Shown piece by piece: positions 53,068 through 61,500 of a DNA stretch of 64,000 bases. Source of the stretch: Microcystis wesenbergii NRERC-220 (lineage in GTDB: Bacteria > Cyanobacteriota > Cyanobacteriia > Cyanobacteriales > Microcystaceae); contig NZ_JAVSJA010000001.1 of NCBI RefSeq assembly GCF_032027425.1, forward strand, positions 1-64,000, read 5' to 3'. Position numbers and translations under genes: made by a program. How positions within the stretch are numbered: position 1 is the stretch's first letter; each line of letters opens with the position of its first letter. Below the pieces are notes generated by a model. That model ran no database searches and was not told where the DNA came from. It was given only the letters and a program-made list of their open reading frames with translations.

Positions 53068-53814
53068 TCATATTTTTTCTAACCATGCCAGGACACTTTC
53101 AACATCAGCCACTTTTTCTCCTTCAGGTACAGGTGGACGTTGTACCATGACCACAGTTATTCCCAACTCTCTGGCGGCGATAATTTTGGCGTAAGTGGCA
53201 TCACCGCCGCTATTTTTACTCACGATCGCCCCAATCTTATATTCTTGTAAAAGAGAGCGCTCTGACTGTAAGGAAAAAGGCCCCCGTTCCAACAATAATT
53301 TTCCAATCGGTACGATGGCATCCGGTTCCGGAGGGTCGATCATCCGCATCAAAAACCAGATATTTTTTAGATGTGCATAACTGGCCAGTTCTTGCCGACC
53401 AATAGTGAGGAATATCCGCGGCGCTAACCCCGATAAAATATTCGCTGCCGCTTGATTGTTTTCTACTTCAATCCAATTATCTCCAGATACTTTTTCCCAA
53501 GCTGGACGACTTAAGATTAATCGAGGAATATCACAATCCGAGGCGGCTTGAGCGGCATTAAAGGAAATTTGTGCGGCAAAGGGATGGGTGGCATCAATTA
53601 AACAATCAATGCCTTCTTGGCGCAGATAATTGGCTAACCCGGTGGCACCACCAAACCCCCCCCGGCGAGAAGGAGTTGTGAGAGTAATCGGTTCTCTCGT
53701 GCGACCGGCAAAGGAAGCGATGGCATCTATACCCGGAATTGTCGCAATTTTAGCCGCTAATGCCGCCGCTTCCCCCGTTCCCCCTAAAATCAGCACTCTT
53801 TTATTTTTAGTCAT
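53068..53814 (-). CDS. cobK: Precorrin-6A reductase
   Basis: A 248-aa CobK/CbiJ protein that reduces precorrin-6A (or its cobalt form) with NADPH in B12 synthesis. It has the N-terminal RVLILGGTGEAAALAAKI nucleotide-binding segment, DATHPFAAQISFNAAQA, FLTIGRQELASY and the C-terminal SKNSGGDATYAKIIAARELG. It lies in the same orientation as the other corrin genes but is separated from cbiG-cobJ by a plus-strand gene, so it is probably a separate transcript. Confidence 0.93.
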   Translation of the reverse strand: MTKNKRVLILGGTGEAAALAAKIATIPGIDAIASFAGRTREPITLTTPSRRGGFGGATGLANYLRQEGIDCLIDATHPFAAQISFNAAQAASDCDIPRLILSRPAWEKVSGDNWIEVENNQAAANILSGLAPRIFLTIGRQELASYAHLKNIWFLMRMIDPPEPDAIVPIGKLLLERGPFSLQSERSLLQEYKIGAIVSKNSGGDATYAKIIAARELGITVVMVQRPPVPEGEKVADVESVLAWLEKI

Positions 53815-54099
53815 CCAGCAATCGTCAAAAGGTTAACTAATTTTCCATCTTCCTATCTTCCCTTGCAAAGGAAGGAGATTTTGGGGGTTACACAAGAGCT
53901 AGAACCTCTGGAAATGCGTTACAAGGGAGATCCTTGCAACGAGGTAATCTAAACATATTGACTTTCGCTGTATAATCCAAATACAGTCTATCAACTCTCT
54001 ACTTGCGCTTAGAAATTAGTTAAGCGGAAACAGTGATCTTGATCGTAGACGGAAAAAACGAAAATAGCGATGATAAAGCTAACAATTAAGTTTTAGACT

Positions 54100-54771
54100 A
54101 TGTTTAGCCTACAAAATAGACGAGATACGAGAATTCCTGTTAAAATAGAAATAGCAGGGGCGGAATTTAGAAAAAGCATTGGTTGGACAACGGTAGGATA
54201 TACAATGGGATCCCTGTTAGCTGGGCCAATAGGCGGTGTCATTGGGGGATTAACGCAGGGAAACGGACAAAACGTTAAATGTACGGTTTATTTTGAAGAT
54301 GGCAGCGAGAAAACCATCACTTGCAAGGATAAAAACCTACAATTTGAGCTTTTTGTCTGGACTTGGAGAATAGAACATTGCAAGTCAGAACAGGATTATG
54401 TTGATTTTGGACTCGACTTTAACACTCTTGAGCGAGGGAAAATAGTTAAAACTGATAGAGTTGGGGAAGTTTTAAATTTTGACCCCGAAAACAAAAGCTT
54501 AAAAGAGCTTTGGGGTGGTATGCACCTTTATCTGGCACTGCACAAATTATTTAAGTTAGAAATTGAGCGATATTTCTGGGAACAAAGAAAAGAACGGGTA
54601 TTGCTAGAAACCGATACGGGCGGGTTAAAAATACCGCCTAAGTTCGATTTAATAAGTTTTTGTATTTATGGATTTGTTCTCTTTGTTATAGCAAGCGCAA
54701 TTATGCAGAACTGCACAAAACAGCCAGAGAGCCAACCAAACTATCTTCCGACTGAAAGCGAGAGCCGCTAA
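54100..54771 (+). CDS. Hypothetical protein with glycine-zipper and C-terminal membrane helix
   Basis: A 223-aa protein. A glycine-rich hydrophobic stretch GSLLAGPIGGVIGGLTQG lies at residues ~37-54, a soluble middle region has five cysteines in total across the protein, and a single hydrophobic helix (about 187-205) sits near the C-terminus. Base composition is more AT-rich and less codon-biased than neighbours, which may indicate acquisition; it interrupts the cobalamin cluster. Function unknown. Confidence 0.55.
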   Translation: MFSLQNRRDTRIPVKIEIAGAEFRKSIGWTTVGYTMGSLLAGPIGGVIGGLTQGNGQNVKCTVYFEDGSEKTITCKDKNLQFELFVWTWRIEHCKSEQDYVDFGLDFNTLERGKIVKTDRVGEVLNFDPENKSLKELWGGMHLYLALHKLFKLEIERYFWEQRKERVLLETDTGGLKIPPKFDLISFCIYGFVLFVIASAIMQNCTKQPESQPNYLPTESESR

Positions 54772-54927
54772 TGCTTGACGAAATCAACGCCACTTTAAAA
54801 CGGGTAAAAATTTAAGTTAGAGACGATCGCCGATCTTAATGAGACAAGTGAGCGTCTCCCTCCCTTCCCCGATGGGTTACACTGCCTCTTGCCTATCCCA
54901 ACCAAGAAATTAATTTTGTCCTATCAC

Positions 54928-56373
54928 CTAATAGTGACGTGGAGTATAAACCCACTGTTTTGTTTTACCCTGCTCAATCAGGCGAGTTTTACTCGATCCG
55001 ATCAAAATTATAGTCCGCATATCCGCATCGTTAATAGTCATATCCTCTAGGAATTTCACCGTCACTGTTTCCCCTTTTCGCCCTAAATTACGCGCTAATA
55101 CCACAGGAGTTTGCGGCGAGCGCCATTGTAATAAAATCTCTTTTGCCTTCTCCAATTGCCAAGTGCGCTCTTGAGACACAGGATTATAAAATGCGATCGC
55201 TAAATCTGCCCGGGCTGCTAACTCAATGCGCTGAGAAATCACCTGCCAAGACTTGAGAATATCCGATAGGGAAATCGCACAAAAATCATGGCCTAAAGGT
55301 GCGCCAACCCTGGCGGCCGCCGCCTGCATGGCCGAAATCCCCGGACAGACCTGAATGGCGATCTGCTGCCATGCCGGTTTGGCTTTTTTTTCTAATACCT
55401 CAAACACGGCCGCGGCCATGGCATAAATGCCCGGATCTCCGGAAGAAACTAAGACAACCGATCGCCCCTTAGCCGCTAAATCTAGAGCCATTTCCGCGCG
55501 ATCGAGTTCCACCCGATTATCCGATTCATGGCGGACAATTTCTGGTTTTCTCAGGTATTCTACCAAATCCAAATAAGTTTTATAACCCACCCAATCCGTG
55601 GCTTTTTCCAATACTTCTCGAACCTCCGGCGACATCCAATTTAGGGACCCAGGACCGGTTCCAACTATGGCTAATTTACCTTGACTTTCCTGGGCCAAAT
55701 CCCCCGGTAGTAAACCATATTTTTCCTTAATTTGCTGGCTTTCCTCCCACAGATAAACTAAACAGGTATTGCTAGGTTTTGCTAAGTTTAAGTTATTTTT
55801 ATCAATAATCTCAATGCTCAGTTTTGCTGCTGATGAAATCGGTAAATTACTATTTTTTAACCAGTCCGCTTCACCGATTAATTTTACTTTTTCACCTGCC
55901 AATAAATCGGACAGAAACTTCTTAGCATCATCGGGATTAACTAACTGATAACCGGGTGGTGGCGATAATAAAGTAGTTTTAAATCTAATATCACCAGTGG
56001 TGGTAATTGCGGGGGAAATTTGCAAAACCGAGGCAATTTGACGAGCGAGATCGTTAACCCCTTGTAAACCCCCCAACAAAGGCACTACAGCGCTGCCATC
56101 TTCTGCGATCGCTAATACAGGCGGTTCTTGCCATTTATTAGTTAATAAAGGTGCTACAGTGCGAATTAAAATACCCGCCGCACAAATGCCAATAATTGGC
56201 GTTCCCGTCTGGAAAAATTCTCGCACCGTTTCGCCAAAATTACTATAGGTAAAATCCGCCGAATGGGTACGATTTATTAACCCATAAACCACTGCTTCCG
56301 GTAGGGCTATTTGCACTTGACGAGCCACGGGGATACTGGTTTCTCCTAAAATTAGAATAGCTGGAGGTTTCAT
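54928..56373 (-). CDS. cobJ: CbiG-CobJ fusion: precorrin-3B C17-methyltransferase
   Basis: A 481-aa protein. The N-terminal ~225 residues match CbiG (cobalt-precorrin-5A hydrolase-type: GICAAGILIRTVAPLL, AEDGSAVVPLLGG). The C-terminal ~245 residues are a CobJ/CbiH SAM-dependent methyltransferase (AIVGTGPGSLNWMSPEV, VGYKTYLDLV, VLVSSGDPGIYAMAA). The start ATG overlaps the stop of the upstream Uma2 remnant (ATGA). In the minus-strand order it follows cobI. Confidence 0.9.
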   Translation of the reverse strand: MKPPAILILGETSIPVARQVQIALPEAVVYGLINRTHSADFTYSNFGETVREFFQTGTPIIGICAAGILIRTVAPLLTNKWQEPPVLAIAEDGSAVVPLLGGLQGVNDLARQIASVLQISPAITTTGDIRFKTTLLSPPPGYQLVNPDDAKKFLSDLLAGEKVKLIGEADWLKNSNLPISSAAKLSIEIIDKNNLNLAKPSNTCLVYLWEESQQIKEKYGLLPGDLAQESQGKLAIVGTGPGSLNWMSPEVREVLEKATDWVGYKTYLDLVEYLRKPEIVRHESDNRVELDRAEMALDLAAKGRSVVLVSSGDPGIYAMAAAVFEVLEKKAKPAWQQIAIQVCPGISAMQAAAARVGAPLGHDFCAISLSDILKSWQVISQRIELAARADLAIAFYNPVSQERTWQLEKAKEILLQWRSPQTPVVLARNLGRKGETVTVKFLEDMTINDADMRTIILIGSSKTRLIEQGKTKQWVYTPRHY

Positions 56374-56540
56374 TTAGCTTCTCCCGACTGCGCTGCGGTT
56401 AACTTTTGGATAAATTCTTGATGTTCTGCTGAGTTAATTCCAGCCTTTAAGATGTCCAACACCCGTGACATATTGCCGTTGAGCATGGCAGATTCGACAA
56501 GCTCACTGCCAGCTGAAATATCTAACCACAAACCCGGAAA
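56370..56540 (-). pseudogene. C-terminal remnant of a Uma2 gene inside the cobalamin operon
   Basis: The frame encodes FPGLWLDISA, then a short insertion (GSELVESAM) from the GATTCGACAAGCTCACTGC dispersed repeat, and then LNGNMSRVLDILKAGINSAE onward to a stop overlapping cobJ. The two parts resemble the usual end of one Uma2 subtype. Upstream it is cut by the MITE at 56541-56645, and no Uma2 N-terminus is recognisable beyond it. The frame can be read into the MITE (to 56603), but that would be an artificial N-terminus. Confidence 0.6.
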
Positions 56541-56645
56541 TAAGTAGTCGTGCAAAATTAATTTCCTAGTGAAGATAGGCAAAAGGCAAGAGGCAAAAGG
56601 CAAGAGGGGGTTAGATATGTGTAATTAATTTTGCTTAGGTACTTA
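56541..56645 (+). mobile_element. MITE family C element, 105 bp
   Basis: The ends TAAGTAGTCGTGCAAAATTA and TGCTTAGGTACTTA and the 105-bp length are the same as at 3445. It lies in the operon between cobI and cobJ and abuts the Uma2 remnant. On the other side, 56646-56819 holds a short minus-strand frame starting MTSSLAKSLNSQALTY near 56746, whose identity is not clear. Confidence 0.8.
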
Positions 56646-56819
56646 CTAGAGAGCAAATCACCCCTTCTTGGTTGGGTAACGTAGCTTGACGGTGGGAGTA
56701 TGTCAAAGCCTGAGAATTTAGGGATTTAGCCAGAGAAGAAGTCATGGTGGCAGTCTTTGGGAACAAAACAGCATTGATTTCATTATAGATTGATTTAATT
56801 TTTAATTGTCTCTATAGAG

Positions 56820-57524
56820 TTATTGGGGTTTAGTTTTACTAGGAATCAGAATTAATGACCAGTAGGTGACAGCCTCTGGCTCGATTTCGGTAATCGGAAT
56901 AATTTGCTGATTGGGTAAGGTTGCTCGTTCGATGTAGAGGGCGCGTTCTAATAATCCTAATTCATCGAGAATATCGCGAACTTTAGCGAAATGTCTGCCT
57001 AATTTAATAATGGCTGCTGCATCAATAAATGCTAGGCGATCCCGCAATATTTCCGCCTCTAAAGTAGCGGGCATGATACTAAATACGTCATTTCGATAAG
57101 TGATAGGTACACCCAGCATTGCTGCACTTGCCATCACTGAAGAAATACCCGGCACGACTTCAATGGAAAAGCGATCGCACAAGCGATTAAAGATATACAT
57201 AAATGTGCCATACAACATCGGATCGCCCACACATAGCACCGCCACATCTCGACCTAAGTTTAACTGTTCGGCGATATTTTCGGCGGCAATATCATAATGA
57301 GGTTGAGAACTGCGCTCGACACTAAAAGGTAAGGGCATGGGAATTTCTATCTGCTCGGGACGGATAAAATCCGACACAATTGCCCGTGCCAAAACTTTGC
57401 CACTTTCTAAGGTAGGATAGGCAATTACCGGAACAGTTGTGAGAATCCGGTGTGCTTTTAGCGTCAACAATTCGGGATCACCAGGCCCGATTCCTAATCC
57501 ATAAAGTTTGCCTAATTTATTCAT
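56820..57524 (-). CDS. cobI: Precorrin-2 C20-methyltransferase
   Basis: A 234-aa SAM-dependent tetrapyrrole methylase. KLYGLGIGPGDPELLTLKA opens the protein, with VLCVGDPMLYGTFMYI and EVVPGISSVMASAAMLGVPI in the middle. These are CobI/CbiL features; the enzyme methylates precorrin-2 at C20 in the corrin pathway. It overlaps the cobH stop by four bases (ATGA), so the two are translationally coupled. Confidence 0.94.
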   Translation of the reverse strand: MNKLGKLYGLGIGPGDPELLTLKAHRILTTVPVIAYPTLESGKVLARAIVSDFIRPEQIEIPMPLPFSVERSSQPHYDIAAENIAEQLNLGRDVAVLCVGDPMLYGTFMYIFNRLCDRFSIEVVPGISSVMASAAMLGVPITYRNDVFSIMPATLEAEILRDRLAFIDAAAIIKLGRHFAKVRDILDELGLLERALYIERATLPNQQIIPITEIEPEAVTYWSLILIPSKTKPQ

Positions 57525-58147
57525 AATTCGTTCTCTTTTGCTAGGGCATTGACTGCTGCTGCCGCGATTGCGCTGCCTCCCCTACGTCCGTGCAGGGTAA
57601 TAAATGGCACACCACGACTATTAGTTGCTAATTCTATTTTCGACTCTGCCGCTCCCACAAATCCCACGGGAAAGCCTAAAATCAAAGCTGGTTTAGCTAC
57701 ATTTTGATCGAGCAATTCTAGCAGGCGAAAAAGTGCGGTTGGTGCATTACCAATAGCTACCACTGCTCCAGCTAAATGAGGTCGCCAAAGTTCTAAAGCG
57801 GCAGCGGATCGGGTATTATTAATTTGTCGTGCTAACTCGGTCACTTCTGGATGATTGAGGGTACAAATAATCGGATTATCTTTAGGTAAACGGGCTTTGG
57901 TAATGCCATTAGCGACCATTTGAGAATCACAAAGAATTGCTGCACCCCCAGCGAGGGCATTTCGTCCGATTTTAACCGCGTCTGGTGATGCTTCTAAATC
58001 TTTTGTTATGTCTGTCATCCCGCAGGAATGAATTAGACGAACCGCCACAGGAGCTAAATCATCGGGGAGATTTTCCCAGTTAGTTTCAGCCCGAATAATA
58101 GCAAAAGATTTGCGGTAAATTTCCTCACCATTCTTAATGTATTCCAT
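57521..58147 (-). CDS. cobH: Precorrin-8X methylmutase
   Basis: A 208-aa CobH/CbiC that moves a methyl group from C11 to C12, giving hydrogenobyrinate or its cobalt form. It contains RLIHSCGMTDITKDL with the active-site His, AIGNAPTALFRLLEL and GFPVGFVGAAESK. It starts 1 bp after the cobG stop and overlaps cobI. Confidence 0.95.
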   Translation of the reverse strand: MEYIKNGEEIYRKSFAIIRAETNWENLPDDLAPVAVRLIHSCGMTDITKDLEASPDAVKIGRNALAGGAAILCDSQMVANGITKARLPKDNPIICTLNHPEVTELARQINNTRSAAALELWRPHLAGAVVAIGNAPTALFRLLELLDQNVAKPALILGFPVGFVGAAESKIELATNSRGVPFITLHGRRGGSAIAAAAVNALAKENEL

Positions 58148-58148
58148 T

Positions 58149-59573
58149 CTATTTATCTAAATTTTTCGATTTTTGGGAGCTTAAAATTTGGGCTATGAGG
58201 GGGGGAATCTTGGTAAATTCTCCCTCAAATATGGGTGTTTCTAAGAACTTTTGACTATCACCCACATAGACTTGATAAGCTTCTAGTATTTGGCCATTTT
58301 CCTCGATGGTAGTTCCTAAAAGGGTAATTTCGGCCGGACTCGGTTGAGCGCAGCATTTAGCACAACCTGTCAAATGAATATTAACAGGAGAATTGCAGGT
58401 TAAGCGTTCCTTCAAATAATCTGCTAGGAGAGAAGCATGAATTTGAGTTGCAGTGGCCGCCGCCCCACAGCCCGGTTTACCGCTACAGGCAACCATCCCC
58501 GCATCCCATCCAAGAGAAGCGGATAATCCCAAGAATGCCAGTTTTGGCAACAATTCTGACACTTTTTCATCGGGAATATCGGGTAATATAACAGTCTGCC
58601 AAGGGGTTAATCGTAACTGACCACTGCCAAAAGTTTCTGATAGTGCCGCTAATCCCCATAGTTGATTAGCCGTCAATTGTCCTAATCTTAATGATAGACC
58701 AATATAAGATAATCCGGGTTGCTTTTGAGGATGAATTCCCAGATGAAAATAGGGTTGAGTAGAATGGGCAGCTTGCCGGTATTCTTGCCGGTGTATTATT
58801 CCAGTAGAAGTCCGATTTAATTGAGAGTTAACTTGTTCGAGATATTTGGCCAATCCCCAATCTTTGAGCAGGTGTTTCATCCGCGGTTTTTTCCCCTTGA
58901 TATTGGGGGTTTGTTGAACATAATCGACATAAACCTTTACTAAAGCTTTGACCACAGCTAAACAGTTTTCTGGGTCAATTAATAAGTCCGTGTCATAGAA
59001 TTGTTTATCTCCTGCGAGGGCTAATCGAAAGCAAACAATAGAAGTTAAATTTGTCGGATTATTGACGGTAATTGCCGATAGCTGAATCTCATTATAGCGG
59101 TGTTGCCAGGCCATAGTTGAACCAGTGCCAATTCCCACTGCACCACCGCCATCGATCCCGATACTAAATTTAGGACTTAGTTGGGCAATTGATGGATAAT
59201 TTTGGATAAAATTATCTAATTCTTGGACTAATGGACGAGTATCGATCGATTCTTGACAGTCAATTCCAGCCGTGGGACTGGACATGATATTACGCAAATG
59301 ATCGATACTGGGATTATGGGCAGCTAACCCTAATTTTTGCAGGGTTTGAAATTCTTCTAAACTGGGGGATTTTTGCAGTCCGCGAATTTGCAGATTTGCC
59401 CGATTGGTAACTTGTATTGTCGTCTGCCATTGTTCGAGCCAAGTGGCGATCGCTTTTCCCTGTGAAGAATTGAGCCATCCACCGGGGGTGCGGAGACGAA
59501 TTAAAAACCCATCCTGGGCAGCAGTTCCATAAAACAAACCGGGACAAGCATTTGCTTCAACTAACCAATTCAC
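58149..59573 (-). CDS. cobG: Precorrin-3B synthase (CobG-like)
   Basis: A 474-aa member of the nitrite/sulfite reductase-like family. The N-terminal LVEANACPGLFYGTAAQDGF and a half-molecule repeat are present. The C-terminal part has the Cys set for a 4Fe-4S cluster: CSGKPGC (CX5C) and GCAKCC (CX3C). CobG uses oxygen to form precorrin-3B before ring contraction. As the first gene of the minus-strand operon, it lies just below a cobalamin riboswitch. Confidence 0.88.
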   Translation of the reverse strand: MNWLVEANACPGLFYGTAAQDGFLIRLRTPGGWLNSSQGKAIATWLEQWQTTIQVTNRANLQIRGLQKSPSLEEFQTLQKLGLAAHNPSIDHLRNIMSSPTAGIDCQESIDTRPLVQELDNFIQNYPSIAQLSPKFSIGIDGGGAVGIGTGSTMAWQHRYNEIQLSAITVNNPTNLTSIVCFRLALAGDKQFYDTDLLIDPENCLAVVKALVKVYVDYVQQTPNIKGKKPRMKHLLKDWGLAKYLEQVNSQLNRTSTGIIHRQEYRQAAHSTQPYFHLGIHPQKQPGLSYIGLSLRLGQLTANQLWGLAALSETFGSGQLRLTPWQTVILPDIPDEKVSELLPKLAFLGLSASLGWDAGMVACSGKPGCGAAATATQIHASLLADYLKERLTCNSPVNIHLTGCAKCCAQPSPAEITLLGTTIEENGQILEAYQVYVGDSQKFLETPIFEGEFTKIPPLIAQILSSQKSKNLDK

Positions 59574-59644
59574 CTTTGTGTGTTCTCCATGCGACGCAGA
59601 GAAGTAGTTAGAAAATTAGTTGTCTATCTACCGATTAAAAACTT

Positions 59645-59765
59645 GTAATTGGCATTCTGACTCGCAAGGAAAAAGGTAAAATACACTCAAGAGTGTTTTC
59701 TTTTTACTTGATTACAGCTGCGGCACAGTACCAGAATCGCACCGGATTTTCCCAAAGACAAGTTT
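59645..59765 (-). promoter_or_regulatory. Cobalamin riboswitch upstream of cobG
   Basis: On the minus strand, GGGAAAATCCGGTGCGATTC (59753 downward) and then GGTACTGTGCCGCAGCTGTA match the conserved P3-P6 core of B12 riboswitches (GGGAA, GGTG, CC-GC-ACTGTA). Further on, an internal ACACTC/GAGTGT hairpin and GCGAGTCAGAATGCC resemble the distal B12-box region. It lies about 75-190 bp before the cobG ATG. It should repress cobG-cobH-cobI-cobJ when B12 is plentiful. Confidence 0.88.
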
Positions 59766-59797
59766 AAGGATTATACCACAGTTTGAGTTTTTTAGAC

Positions 59798-61030
59798 ATG
59801 GCGGATCGCAATTGTAAGTCGAAATGGCTATCGATCATAGGAATTGGCGAAGATGGCTTAGAAGGGTTAAGTTCGGTGGGGCGAAGTCTGCTTTCTTTAG
59901 CATCAGTTATTGTCGGTGGTGAACGTCATCTGGCAATGTTACCCCCAGAGGATCAACGGCAAAAACTGCTCTGGACTTCTCCCATCCAAGACTCTGTTAA
60001 CGAGATTATCCGCCTTCGTGGTCAATCCGTCTGTGTTTTGGCCAGTGGTGATCCCATGTGCTACGGAATTGGTGTCACCCTCACCCGTCAGATTCCCCTT
60101 GAGGAAATGACGATTATTCCCTCTCCTTCTGCCTTCAGTCTTGCCTGTAGTCGTTTGGGTTGGCCTCTGAGTGAAGTGGAAACTTTGAGTTTGTGCGGTC
60201 GCCCTCCGGCTTGGTTGAATGGGGTGCTTTATCCCGGCGCTAAACTGCTGGTACTGAGTGCCGATGCCCAGACTCCTGCGATCGCTGCTCGGCTGCTCAG
60301 GGAGGGAGGTTTTGGCGAAAGTCGCATCACGGTTTTAGAACATCTAGGGGGAACCCTAGAACGCCACATTCAAGGCATCGCCAACGATTGGGAGTTTACA
60401 GATCTGGCGGATCTAAATGTCATCGCCATTAGCTGCATCTCCTCCCATCCCCCCACCCGGGCGCCGCGCCTTCCAGGACTGCCGGATTCTGCCTACCATC
60501 ATGACGGACAGTTGACAAAAAGAGAAGTTCGTGCTATCACTCTGAGTAGATTGGCTCCTCTACCCGGACAATTGCTCTGGGATGTGGGGGCGGGTTGTGG
60601 TTCCATTGCCATTGAGTGGCTGCGTAGCGATCGCCGTTGCCAGGGGATTGCGATCGAACATCATCCCACCAGATTACAATACATTGCCGATAATGCCGCC
60701 GCCCTGGGAACGCCCCATCTGCAAATCGTCGCCGGAATCGCACCGAGCGCCCTGGAAGATTTACCGCAACCAGACGCTATTTTTATCGGTGGCGGTATCA
60801 CCACACCGCACCTATTGGAAACCTGTTGGTTAGCCCTGCGTCCCGGGGGTCGTCTTGTTGCCAACACTGTTACAATTGAAAGCGAATTAGTCCTCTTGCA
60901 ATGGCATAGTAAATTAGGAGGGGAACTGCTGCGAATTGGCATTGAAAAAGCCGAACCAGTCGGCAAGTTTTTAGGTTGGAAAGCAATGGCCCCCGTAACC
61001 CAGTGGACTGTTCTGAAACCGAGATTGTAA
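59798..61030 (+). CDS. cobL: Precorrin-6Y C5,15-methyltransferase (decarboxylating)
   Basis: About 410 aa from ATG 59798; a TTG five codons upstream is also in frame. The N-terminal CbiE methylase domain (SIIGIGEDGLEGL near residue 12, VCVLASGDPMCYGIG near 80) is joined to a C-terminal CbiT Rossmann methyltransferase (LPGQLLWDVGAGCGSIAIEW near 258). Together they methylate C5 and C15 and decarboxylate the acetate chain. It is divergent from the cobG operon. Confidence 0.94.
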   Translation: MADRNCKSKWLSIIGIGEDGLEGLSSVGRSLLSLASVIVGGERHLAMLPPEDQRQKLLWTSPIQDSVNEIIRLRGQSVCVLASGDPMCYGIGVTLTRQIPLEEMTIIPSPSAFSLACSRLGWPLSEVETLSLCGRPPAWLNGVLYPGAKLLVLSADAQTPAIAARLLREGGFGESRITVLEHLGGTLERHIQGIANDWEFTDLADLNVIAISCISSHPPTRAPRLPGLPDSAYHHDGQLTKREVRAITLSRLAPLPGQLLWDVGAGCGSIAIEWLRSDRRCQGIAIEHHPTRLQYIADNAAALGTPHLQIVAGIAPSALEDLPQPDAIFIGGGITTPHLLETCWLALRPGGRLVANTVTIESELVLLQWHSKLGGELLRIGIEKAEPVGKFLGWKAMAPVTQWTVLKPRL

Positions 61031-61135
61031 ATCCTTGATTTTGTCCTCGATCTCTCTTGTAAAAGTTGTAGATAGAACTTTTTGCTCTAATTCCTCTTCT
61101 TCTGGGCTTTGTCGATAGACTAAACCGCCACTCAT
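60971..61135 (-). CDS. Possible small protein, 54 aa
   Basis: An ATG at 61135 preceded by AGGACAAGAAG begins MSGGLVYRQSPEEEELEQKV and continues through a charged helix. It reads 60 bp into the antisense of the cobL 3' end before stopping. It could be a short antitoxin-like protein or a remnant whose 3' part was lost. The codon pattern in the overlapping tail is not gene-like. Speculative. Confidence 0.35.
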   Translation of the reverse strand: MSGGLVYRQSPEEEELEQKVLSTTFTREIEDKIKDLQSRFQNSPLGYGGHCFPT

Positions 61136-61273
61136 CTTCTTGTCCTAATTCCAGTTGATAGTCTTATTATAATTATAGTTACCAAAATTAGACAAAAATT
61201 TTCTAGGAACCAACGAAATTTTCAATCGTTATCATCAAAAAAATTCAATCTTTATTGTCCAATGCACAAGTTA

Positions 61274-61392
61274 TACTAAATCCGTTGAGTATATGCTACA
61301 TATCAAGACAGGCAAAAGGCAATAGGCAATAGGCAATAGGCAATAGGCAAAAGGGAGAATAAATAATCATTCTTTAATAACCGGATTTAGTA
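61274..61392. mobile_element. MITE family A element with heptamer core
   Basis: A 119-bp element, ends TACTAAATCCGTTGAGTA and AATAACCGGATTTAGTA, interior CAATAGG/CAAAAGG heptamers. It lies between the small minus-strand frame and the last Uma2 gene. Nothing else is evident in 61136-61500. Confidence 0.75.
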
Positions 61393-61500
61393 TTATCTTA
61401 TTTGTCAATATTTTTGTCATAATTGCTACATAATACAAATGCTCGCTATAATAGAATTAAGTTGTTGACATTTTCTAGTTTTCACTTTTTACTTAGTCTC

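Noticed and set aside
56370-56603. A genuine 77-aa gene before cobJ
   Set aside because: Its N-terminal third is MITE sequence and the rest matches a Uma2 C-terminus, so it is called a remnant instead.
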